Shown: piece after piece, positions 1 through 12,600 of the stretch | Position numbering within the stretch: position 1 is the stretch's first letter | Layout of the letters: each line of letters opens with the position of its first letter | DNA from: Membranipora membranacea | Lineage: Eukaryota > Bryozoa > Gymnolaemata > Cheilostomatida > Membraniporidae | Direction: 5' to 3' | Length of the DNA stretch: 64,000 bases | Assembly (NCBI GenBank): GCA_914767715.1 | Contig: OU612070.1 | Location: forward strand, 19,828,025-19,892,024 | Translations under genes and position numbers: made by a program | The notes under the pieces: model-generated | The model's database searches: none | Seen by the model: only the letters and a program-made list of their open reading frames with translations | Told to the model about the DNA's origin: nothing

Positions 1-651
1 TGCATTTGGGTTTGCCCTTCAACTGATAAGCTGTAGGGGAAGTAATTCCAAATGCAGGCTTACTGAACCAGGAAAAGTATGGCAGGCTTTTGTGTGCTGT
101 TGACCATAACCTGCGTCCATCATCTTGAGGGTTGATATTGATCATTGTTTTTGTAGCTTGATAAATACTAGTGATAAAGATAATGTGAATACCGATTGTG
201 ATCTTTCATAACAAAGCATATTTAAATGTGGAACAATGAAATACAAAATCACTCCTAGGTCGTAGACCATCCTCACAAACTCATAGATCTGTATATGGAT
301 TATTACTTTGGACCACTCGTCCTACTACTTGCCATTACATGTTGCTGCCAACATTGTCTGTATTTGTGAAAATGTAATGAATCAAAAGCGCCTAATATTT
401 CTTATATCTCGGGTGATAGACATAAGTTAGTCCTTGCAACTATCATAAAACAAAACAATGATTCACTTTTCACTTTAATTTTTTGCATAGCGATAAAAAA
501 AACTTGAGCTCATCGGCTATAATATTTGATATAGGATTGTTTTCCATTTGTTTTTACATGTTGTTTCAAACCGTACTGGATAATTGAATCTTGCTGTTTA
601 AATGTAAGGCACCGTTATGATCAATCATGAGTATTGTTTTTTTTTCTGCAG

Positions 652-3600
652 TCATGTTAGCGTACAGCCTGGTGTGGTGGTCACATTTACTCCAGTACCT
701 GACTTTGCCGCACTTTTCTCTAATCTACACAAGTATGGAGTGGCTGGTATGAAGAGACAGGCCCAGCAGATATACAAGAGGGTATTCCTAACTCGCAGTA
801 AGTACTGACCATAATCATTTAAACTATAAATAATTTATTATGATAAAGTATTTTCATGTTCATGGTACTGACATCTTAACACAATCACGTGACTTGCCAC
901 CGGGTAGGCCCGGCTGCCCTATGTTTTTTTTTTCATCTACTGATATACTCCAGTTTGACCATACAAGTCTGAGCATGAGCAAGTAATTACGGGACAAGCA
1001 CTAATATGTAGGTGAGCACATCAGTTTGTGTCTCCATTCACATATCTTCCCACCCTAGGCATCTGGAGTTACAAGCACGTATACTTTGCCAATGTCCATG
1101 ATCATGGACATTGGCAAAGTATACATCATGCTTGTAACTCCAGATGCCTATGCTTCTCTCTCCAAGAGCCAAAAGGATCAAATTAGCTTTGCTATAGCCA
1201 TATTTTTGATCAATAATTGGAAGCACCACAAGAAAAATTATAAAGTAAAGAAATGATATCAGCGTCATTTATAGCTTGTCCAGTTAGTAAATTGATTCCT
1301 CTCATATTTATAGCTCTGCCAGCTAAGCTCATGTCTGAGTTAGGAGTCTCACATGTTACAGGTCTTATATTACATGGACCTCCCGGTACGGGGAAGTCTC
1401 TACTGGCTAGAGCCATAGCTTCTATCATAGATACTAAACACGTGAGTCTTGGGGGGAGGGTCTTTCAATTAGAAAGAGTGATGCTTTACTATCAAGTAGA
1501 TATTTGGCATAATCTAATGATTCAAAGAATAAATAATGAGCCAATTTTTTTTATAAATAGTGCAATCTAAAAGTTATTAAACTACTGCCGCCACTCAGAC
1601 AATAGTGTGTGCTTATTGAATTGTTTTTAGCTTAAATATAACTTATTGAGGCTTTATTCTCAAATTGTCAACTTCTGGACAAATAATATGCAAAATCTTC
1701 AAGATCAGGTATGAAATTAACCACTAGGTGATGGCGTCATTATTATCAACTAGAAAGAAGGTAACTACGTCACTAATGCAGCTAGATAATTAATTGCATA
1801 CCCTGATTTTGATCTGTTTGTGCAAATTATTTGCCCAATATGTGACAATACTGAGATTACAGGCTCATTTTTGTATGTTTTTTTAGCTATACAGAATTAA
1901 AGGGCAACCAAGGTTTCAAACATGTTCTCATTGATTGATAGCAAATTGCACCTTCTGCATATAGGGAAATAGGGAAAAAGACCAAATCTAATTCGGATGA
2001 TTATTCAGCCAGAGTTATTGGGAAACATTTCATCCATCAGGTACTCAAACTCAGCTAAAATAGAATACCACAGAGCAGTTTCCTGTTCCTGTTATTATTT
2101 AGCCTGTACTCCATCATTATAACAGCAATGTCTTGGAACCTCCCCTAAATTAAAGTGTTACCCAGCTTAGAGTCAGCAACTACTTTGAGTTTTGCGTCGC
2201 GTAATGCACAAAGCTGATGCTGCCTAACACATAATTTACTACCCATTAATGCATCGCTGCGAAACTTTGGTTGCCCTTTAAATGAGCACACACTTGCTTG
2301 TGTTGCAGCCATAGATTTAAAAACTGTTTTTTAAATCTATGGTTGCAGCAGTAGCTTAAACTGGAGTTGTCTGCTTATTGTTAACAGGTACACATGGTTA
2401 GTTCACCAGAACTACTGAACAAGTATGTAGGAGAATCAGAGAATAACCTGAGAGCTCTCTTCTACCCAGCTGAGCAGCACGCTAAGGAGCTCGGGTCTAA
2501 CAGGTTAGTCATTGTTATACAGCGCGATATAAATCTATAAAAGATAACAAGAAAGAATGATATAAATTGTAAATGAAATATCACATTGGAAAAACCAAGC
2601 GAGTTCCTCTATTGGTGTGTATCATTTTTGTTTCTGATGAATACTACGAGGCTCAACAATGAGGTGTCAGGTGTCTGGTGGGTCTGACGGTTAAGGGTGC
2701 GGACTTGCGGATGTCGAGGTGACGTCGGCATTCATTTTTGATTTAGTACTGGCAAGCCATTCACCGTGGCTAGGTCTTTGCAGAACTGCACTCAAAATGC
2801 CTTGATTAAAAAAGTAGCCGGAATTCCGCAGCATCTGTGTTCTAGTGGGGACGGGGGTAGCTCTAGCTCTGCAATGCATAAAGTGTCTTTAGGTCATATG
2901 GCCAATAACTTAATTAGTATTTATTATTCCCTTGCAATTTTAATTTCGCTGGTGGCTTTTTACCCCCTAAAACATAAATTATAGAGCTGCGTATAAAAAG
3001 GTCTTGGACAACCCTACCCGTTTGATCATCATATTACTAGACTACTTGATTATCATTTCAGCCCATTTCACGTGATTATTCTCGATGAGATAGATGCTAT
3101 ATGTAAGCCTCGGGGCCGAGATAAGAATAACATCGGATCTCTTGTGTATGATAGTCTAGTTAATCAGCTACTGACCATACTGGATGGACTGAGGTGAGAT
3201 GTGTACTGTTTAATGTGAGCTATGCCCAGACAGATTATGATTGTGTGGGGCAATGGACAATAATGCTCTTCAAAAATTAATAAATAAAAGTAATAAAATA
3301 AATTCTGATAAATTTTTTTTCAGGCACCAAGCTATAGACATTTGACAACTAATAATAATAATCATAGACAAGAAAGACAGCCAAATATTTAACTTTTTAT
3401 TTTTAGTGTACACAGTAACTTTCTGGTGATTGGTCTGACCAACAGATTTGAGTTATTAGATGAGGCTCTACTCCGTCCAGGAAGGTAAGTCAAAACAGGG
3501 AATTTGGGACATTCATAAACACACACATACATTTGGCCCAAACTCCCTATCAAAATGAATTCGAAGTGTGAACATATTGGAGTTGTCTTATAATAGCAAA

Positions 3601-6600
3601 TGTATGGGAAATGAGAATCTTTCTCTACCATTGAACCATGCAGTGTTATGTTGCAATTTCGAGCTCTAACAATGTCCATGCTATCTCTTGTGCCTGCACA
3701 TTCATAAATGGTCAGAATATATTATCTGTTGATTTTTAAAAAAATGTCTGCGCTTAAACATTTTTTAATGGGAGATTTGTCCCTCCTAATGTTTAAATAT
3801 ACACAACTGGTTGAAAAGTATAATTTGTTGAGAGAAATGTTCCAATGCCTTTGTCCCTGTCATTTCACACTTGTGACGATCAGCCATCTTGCAATATTAC
3901 ACAATTTTTATATTCTCTATGTTTATATTTTACACTTTTGTCTGTTGGACAGACTTGCGATAATGAATTATGTTTATATTCTATATAAGGTTAGAGGTAC
4001 ACATAGAGATGACGTTACCGGACAGAGAGGAAAGGTTAGAGATACTGAATCTCCACCTGAGAAAAGCAAAGGCTTCAAACAGACTACACCCTGGTGTCAA
4101 AATAGATAGGTATTATTAATCATCGGTCCTTATATAATGTAAGAATATATGTAATATGCTCATTTATGTAATATATGTGTGTAATAAATAATTGGTATAT
4201 TTAGTAAGTCTGTATATTTTGTTATGAGTCAGCAATGGGTTTGACAGACAATAAGGTGAGGGGTATTATTAGATGACCAAATCTGATAGCTTATGTGGAA
4301 AAATGTAAGAAAATATTATCAAGTTAGATAAAAATGTCAGGATTCAGACTATTACAAGTTGTAATAGAATAGGCAGATATATTATGGAAACACAATAGAT
4401 CATATTTACTTGAATCAATTTTATCCTATTTGCCAGCATTTCCGGTCCCTGTCATTTGATTTGTAAGTCAACGGCTTGAGGGGGAGCAACTACAAATGCA
4501 GGCAAATTTGATCAAACTTGATATAATATTCAAGATTGAATTTACATTACATAACAAGATATGATTTATGTTTTCAGACTTGCCGAGCTTACCGCGGGCT
4601 TCACACCTGCTCAGCTGTCAGGCTTGGTTAGACAAGCTCAGGCACTGGCGCTCACAGCAGCACAATCTATAAAAAGTCTGCACACTGCCGTAATAAGCTG
4701 GCAGCACCTTCAGGCATCGCTTCAGTCAGTACAGTCAACGACTGAAAACAGACAGTTTAACCTTACGGAAGGACAGTGTGAGGCTTATATGAATGTACAC
4801 TCAGTCATCAACAGTACTAAGCCTCATACAGCTCTAGTGCAGGTGGAGAACTATAAACTTATTGTACCATGTATGATCTACCTGCTGGAGAATAAAGGAT
4901 ACTATGTCAAGGTCAGATTTTACTTGCCTTGATCATGTGATATACTATTGCATGTATATCCCTGATAGATAGAGAGTGAATTTGTGAGTGAGCTTGAGTA
5001 CCAGCAGAAATAATTTGGCGTGATGACCCGAGATTGATTTCATGAATGAGGGGGGGCACAAGTTAGGTACTCGTACTAAATTGAGTCTAACGATCAGAGA
5101 TACACATGCTCATAGTATAGTTTGAATGTCAGTGTGTTGCCTAAGTCTGTTTAGTCCCATTGCATTGATTGATGTGCATGGACAGATGATTTGATCCACC
5201 CTCAATGCATTTGTCATTGTTCCTTGTTTTACCTGGCTAAAACATACCCCATTCCTGACCTTGAAGTTAAAATTTAATTGACTTTCATTCAATCAATTTG
5301 CTATGACTATACCGGTCTTTTTAATTCTCCAATTTGATCCGATTCATTGCTAGTTGCCCAATTATTGGAAGTTGCCTCACCAATAATCATACAACAACAA
5401 CAACTTCTAAGTAGGACCTATAAGTCTCCCTCCACCAGCAATCAGATCGCAATCAATCATCATTCTCATAATGATGAATATCTTTAGAGGTTAAAATGCA
5501 ATGTCACAAATGAAAAAATCCAATTTAAGAATGGGATAAATCCTGATTCAAGTTATTTCCCTCCACATTTTATTTGTTTTATTATTCACAAAATTTGCAT
5601 AATCTCCAATGACACTTGAATCATGGCAATACTGGCAGGCTTTCGACATGCGATTGCGGATTACTGCTTGCAATAAAATAAAACTCAGATTGTGTAATAG
5701 TAGCATTGTCATCGGCCAATTGAAAGTTAATAAAAAAAACATAAATCCCATGAACTATGATAATAGGATAATAGATAGACTTATCCAAGTTTACATGTTG
5801 GTCTTTTACTAAAACTACGCATTCCAACTGGCCAAGCAGTGTTTAGCCTCAAACCTGAGTTGTTTTATGAAGTTCGAATTAAAACAGAATTTTCCACTAT
5901 CCCCGTATATCCAAAAAGAACCTAACTATCCTCCTATCTATATATCTTTTGAAATAATAATTTTACAAACATTTTGCCTGCAAAAAGAGGCGTAGTTGTT
6001 TTTATTTTTTCAATGATAAAGTAAAAAAGATAGCTAACTAACACAAAACTACGCATTGCCTGATATGTAGGTGTATATGACAAAAGCTGTGATGTCATAC
6101 CTTGATTATTCACTCTGCTATTAAGCTGAGTATGTACAGTTACCCGGTAACTCATTTCTATGGACAATAGGTCAGCCCTGTGGGAAATTATCAATTTCCT
6201 TCAAGTCTTCTCTTCTAAAACACTTGAAAGTAGTTTATGAATTGGCATTATTGACCGGCTCAGAAGAGCGATCCATCGGGGACTTTCTTCGCCATATCCT
6301 TTTGATTTAAGCCTTTTTTACTCAACAGTGACAGGCGTACGACTGCATTAAACAGGGTCGAATATCGAATCATCTGTCTCTTAAATGAACGACTGTTTGT
6401 TGTCTAACATTGTGAAAGCATTCTATTATGTTTCCTGCACCAAAAGAAATCTAGACCCAGTTTTTACCTTTCCAACTAGTTATAGACTACCAAGAATTTA
6501 TTTTTTGACCCTAGGTTCACAAGTGTAATTCTGCAAGACGATATTTTTGCATCGCATCTTGAAAGTTTTTTTAATATTATGCAGACTAAGGAAAGTTTGT

Positions 6601-9600
6601 TTGTTTTTGCGAGACAGCTGAAGTAGATTAAATCATTCTTAACTAAGAATCAGATAATCAATAGTATTATTACTGATAAACAACCATGTGTACTGTTAAT
6701 TAATATTTAATCTCTTTTTTTTAATAGGATATACTCTTTCACTCATTTACCATGGAGAGACAATAAGAGACTCTATTGCTTCTGCCCTCACTCTCCCCTT
6801 CCCTGCATATCCATCAACTGTAGTAATTTGTTGATCCGTCTGATGTGACCATGAATTGAGGAGAATCTTCCAAATATTACATTTTTTTGTCATCAAATGC
6901 TGTGATATAGTCTAGGCACTGAAAATACCAAACTATTTTTGGCAGAGATGAATTTTCACGTATTGAAGTGTGACTATGAATAATTTACAGGTGATTCATC
7001 CAGATGATGCGCTAAAGGATCCGTATATACTACAGAGGATACACCAGATACCCTCCACTGTCAGGTTAGCCATAACAACTTAAATCTCACCATATAGAGA
7101 TGGTAAAACATCCCACCAACGCTATGTGTCAGAGCCACACTGACACATCGAGACTGCACTATTATCATGTGTATCTCTGATCTCTGAGTCAGTTTAGTAT
7201 GAGTACCTAACATGCACCCGCCTCTAGTTAGTACAATTTAACTCCAGTCGTCACACTGAATTCCTTGTGATGGTACTCATGCTAAGTGAATTAATTCACT
7301 CTCTAATGATCAGAGATATATGTGCAATAGTATATCCTACACTATGCGTCAGAGCAGCAGTTTCTCAGATAATGTTCACATCTTCTTAGTATGGTAATCT
7401 TATGGTTGTAGCCGTTGTTCTCATATTGAGGGTATTTTTTATCCATGAGGTAAGGCTTGATTTGGTTTGGTTGTAACTCACGCACCTGTCACCTGTTGGG
7501 AAAACTCCAGGCCTTCAAGACGTACTGTCTGAATTGTGAGATCTCATGTCATCATGATGTGACCTTGGCCTGGTTGTTAATGATAATGGGGGCTAATCTC
7601 TAAAACTTAACTCCTCCCTAATCAAAACACAGATCCTCAAAATCACTTATTGACATGATAGATGACAAACAGAATTTTCAGTTTTTTATCCTCAAATTCT
7701 CACCTAACATGCTGTATTATGTAATAGATTAGAGCGATGTAAACACTCGGTGAAACACAAAAGACCAAATTTTCTTCCTGTTTTTATGAGAGCCATTCCT
7801 CTAACATCAGGATGTAGATGGTGATGTGCGCTGTGTGGGAGGTCTAAAAGAACTTACATTTGTTATGCTGTAAATTTGATTAGGCGTTGATTGTCTGAGA
7901 CTGATTTATAGTGGCTTACTGATCACTAATTCGGAGTAATAGGCTTTGTCAAAGTCTTATACTGCGCCTTCTGTCATGTCCCACTGCCAGAGATTTGTCA
8001 CAAAAAGATATTTTAGTTTTCTAAAAATGGCACGGCAGTCTCTGTTGGGTACAACATAAGGTCACAATAACAGAGTTCCTGAATTACATCACAGAATAAG
8101 GATATCCTTACTCTGTGATGACATATTAAAAAACTTCGCCTCTTCTTGTAGGCTATTTTCAATGGTTGTGATTTTTAATAGAGTGTAATTGAAAAACCGG
8201 ACACCAATGGCATTGTGTCGAAAAAATATTTCACCTGCTTTTTGTTTGATTTTTAGAGATGATAGGATATTCAAGTCACATCCTGTTTTGGGTTTTTTGG
8301 GCTGTAACTTGTGCCAACATGCGGTTAATGGGAGTCAGATACCTGTGTGCTGAAGACTCAGGAATCTGTGGGATATTATATGCACCAAGCAGAAGGTCTT
8401 CTTAGTGTAGGCGGGTATGGTGTACCCAATGGTGTCACTGGCTGGAATTGTCTAATACTTTGGATTTTAGAGGGTTTGGTATCACAGAGTAAGGATATAT
8501 ATCCTCACACTGTATAATGTGTCTTGTCAACACGACTTTTCCAACATGTCATGACTTCAATAAGTTAGAGGAACTGGTTGAACTATTTTAACTTTGCAAC
8601 ACTCTGGCATAACTCAGATATTTTTGAATAAAAATTATGCATTTTTATCAGTTTTTTATCGCAAATACAGCTTCGTGACTGCAGTGACTGATTCTGGCTT
8701 ACCAACGATCATGTGCTAACTCATTAGCATATTAAGTGTGCTGGGAAGCCTGTCTAGATATTTTTGGTATTTTGGTATTTTGTCAGGCGACTTTCGTCCT
8801 GAAATATTTATCGTCAAGTCTGTGGCTATCATGACCTCAGTTTGTTGCTGAGAAATAATCTGAATATCGTGAAATTATGAATTGATTGGATTTAGTTGAT
8901 TTTGTTTAAACTTTACAAGAAAGACTCATTTATACTGCTCAAGATATACTTGATTACAAGACAGGCCCCGATTTTTTGTTAAACCAATATGCAGCCCAAA
9001 CAAGACAGGCAATTTCTTTTGTGGGTTTGAAGGAAGTGGTAGTAACTATTCAATCATTGTATCTTATGGGCACTTTATCACCCCAAAACAATCACGTAAC
9101 AATGGGTTGTGGCTCTCTACGTGGGAACAAGAATATAAGTCCCTTCCTGTTTACTGATTGCCGATGATAGGTTAACAAATTTACTCCCAACAAGCGGAAA
9201 AATTCAATCTTGGTAATGTAGAGATTTAATCCTGATCGAATCAAGATTGTGGCCACTGAGCTTAATGGTGCTTTCTTGTTAGGAATTCATTCTTATCTGC
9301 ATTTGATATCAAATGTGGCACAACGTAATTACTGTTGCGAAGCCATGGGTCCACCTCCGTCTTTCAGTTCTAATCACAAACCTGTGGTTAAATTTTTCTT
9401 TTAAGTTACGAGACAAATTTTCAAGGCTCAACCCAAAACCTCGTCAGACACTTCATAGGAAGCATTTCACAGGTTTCGAAGTCAATTAAGGGTTGTTGAC
9501 TACGATATAGTTAAGAGGGTGTTCAGGATATGAATATCGTAGTAATCTATCTCTAATTACAGTAATTACTACCGCTCTGAAACTCTTTAACTGATCTGAT

Positions 9601-12600
9601 TAATTTTGATGCTTCCAAAATTTGATCGGCGCTGAGTAAGAATTCCCACTTATCACCTAATGGTGGTCAGTAAAGTAGCCCCTAATGTAATAGTTATAGA
9701 AACACCCTGTTTTGGGAGGTTTATTGGGAAATCGCTCTGTTTGTACATTAGAACTGCCCCATAGGAACCGTAGGAGATAATATAAGTCACAAAAAGAGAA
9801 AACAAAATCAGGACATGAATCTAGATGAATAATTTGTGTTATATGAGTATCTTATGTTGATTCAATGTTGATTTAACGTTGATTCAATGTTGATTTGACG
9901 TTGATTTCGTGGTTTATTATAGGAATGAGAAGGTAGCTGTAGTACTAGTAGATCTGTGTTATCTTTTACACTCGTGTTACAGTCAGCCCCTTGAGAGTAA
10001 CCCTAACAGAGATCATTTCCTACTGTCACTCAGGGCCTTCACTGCACACAAAACAGGTATGTCTGTTACCTACAAACCGTGAACATATAAACACTCTTTA
10101 TATTTATGGTATTTATATGTTTGTGATACAAATAGTGTACTATAATTATAACCAAATGCAGGGTGGGTGGCCTTGCTCAATTAGTCATGAGCCCCAAACC
10201 TGCTGATTTCAGGCAGGGTAGAGAACATAGGTAATCAGGTTAGCCTAGTGGTTGGCGGGCTCGATCATTGAACTGGCAACCGGGATCAATTCCCAGCGCA
10301 TCGCCACTGGTGGTACCTGAGTTTGGCAGTGTGGTCCAATGGGTACCATACTACCATCGCTTTTTGGATGTAGATAAGCCATGGCTGGCAATTGAGTGCT
10401 CAGACCCAATGACCGGGTGTTACTTCACTATGTTGATTGGTTTCTGGTCTATAATCCATCGGTAATTTGGAGGCGTCAACTTTTCGGTGGATTTCACCAA
10501 GGAGCTAACTCCTTGTTATCACCAATGCCGTTTTCCACCGCAAGGTTGAAACTTTGGAGTTGCCCACTCAGATAAGCATATCATGTCAAAGTATGATACA
10601 TAGTTTATTTGGCCTGGTGCCATTTCCCATATTATCATCAGACAGTTAGATCATGATGTCATATACAGATTGTGTAACATTGAGCCTTCCAAATTTTTTA
10701 TGAATTGTTCCTCCAACTCAAGAAATTTCATTTTTTATATCATTCATAGAAAGATATTTTTCCTTGAGCCATGTACTTTTGGTATGCTGAATGACCTCCA
10801 TGCCAATGGTCTGCCAGAATAAGGTCATAAATTCAGCAATCATACTCAGCAGAGTAATGGTAGATTATTCAGGTTACCCAAGATTATCCAAGCTTCAAAG
10901 ACACTTTAGCACATTCCATGTCAGCTTATAATAGATTGCCTGTATGATTAGAGGTTACCTCTCAGAGTGCAAGGTGTTATGTTTATATGTAACTATGTAA
11001 ATTACTACTGATACTTCATCGGTACGTCAGTGAACTCCCCTGCCCTCGTCAGAGGGGTAGAGCTCCTGTATGATTAGGTGGACAGATCATCACTGGAATG
11101 TTTTGGAAGTTCTTGTGGTCAATCAGATCACTACATTGTGTTGTAATTGTAATATAGTGCCTGTAAATGTCATACCTGTCTGTAGCGCATTGTTAGCAGG
11201 CACATTTCGTCAAAATACTTCAGAGGAGTAAATGTTAGCTAGAGCTTAGTCATGATAGTTTTGGGGTGACTATATGCAAGCTAGCACCAATATTCGCTAG
11301 TTTAGTAGGGAGTGTATTTAATGTAATGAGGTTACCTAGTTATCAGTTTTACAATTTCAAGCATCTGTGAAAAGGCAAGCTTTTGCTTATACCAGTACTG
11401 TACTGCACTTGGGTAACTTGGGGGGGGGGCCATCTAAATACCATCCAGGAGTATCTATCTCTCTCCATTTCCCTGCCTTTGTGTAGCCTAGATCATTTTC
11501 TTATCATGCTAGGGAGTAAATGTAGTCTGGTCTTGGAGATGTATGCATTATAATAGTAGAAGTAGGAGAATAGAGCAGTTAAAACAAAATAAGCTAAACA
11601 ACCAAGTAACATAGGATTCTAAGAAATTTCCTAGCTTTGAACAAGATGGAAATGATAAAATCGTGGCTTCTGTTTCAAGTGAACAATTTCAATACTCATG
11701 GCAGAAAAACTCAAGGAATCCTATTTGTGTAGCTATTAGCTTGATTACTTCCGCACCTAATTCTGGGACTAATATATATATATAAGATATATACACGTAT
11801 GTAATCATGTCATGTTATCATAGAAGCTCAGAAATGTATAAAAATGTCAATCGATGATTTCATCTACCACCTCCATGGACTCTTAATGACTTTGAAAAAA
11901 AACAAAAACATATAATTATAGAGAAATAATTGAGATTGTTGGAAAGTAACAACTGTCAATCATTAGGTGAGATAACGTCACAGAGTAATGATATATATAT
12001 ATATACCCCTACTCTGTGATGTGACTAATGTGATGTGACTAATTCATTAATGAGGACGGCTTATGATCTTTCCATTAGGCCTATTAAGTATTACAACATA
12101 ACCTTTGCTTGAAAATTTAATTTAAAAAGGACTATTTGATTTTGTTCAAATCCAGCAGTTTTCTCATCTAGAGATGTTTATCCTGGGGCCAGGTGTGCGC
12201 CGAACATAGCCTCCACCAGCTGTCTCAAAGGTTGGGGCGGGTAGGGTCGGGTACAGGCTATGACGTATACATCTCAGGCTATTATAGTCTAGCACTTGTT
12301 TTCGCAGGACTAATCTTGTTATTAATTTGTGTAATCTTTGCTTTATATCTACCACATAATTCGCCTGGATTAAGCTAAAGTGACATAACTTCTGGCTGAA
12401 CTTTATATATCCTACTTCACACAGCCTTTAATATTTAATGAGATAAAAAAAGCGAGTGAAGTAGAGCGAGGTTTTATCTCTGCGCCTGGCCTGACGGTCT
12501 GACGAAAGGATAGTTTGACGGTTGTTTATTGTTTCCCACGCTGAATTAAAAATTTGCCTGTTCTCTATGTAATGACATAATGTTTACGTCCAAAAAAACC

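Larger units (their letters stand above)
7065..9922 (+). other. Long intron of the NSF-like gene
   Basis: 2.9-kb intron between exons ending at 7064 and starting at 9923. It holds two copies of a short palindrome (8087-8120 and a degenerate one near 8481-8512). Just before the acceptor, at 9856-9907, is an 11-bp tandem repeat based on GTTGATTCAAT, about five units. I saw no coding exon in it. Confidence 0.5.

Noticed and set aside
3708-4109. A 133-codon plus-strand frame
   Set aside because: Its end overlaps exon 6 of the NSF-like gene in the wrong frame. The correct frame gives [17 protein letters not shown]-type NSF sequence.
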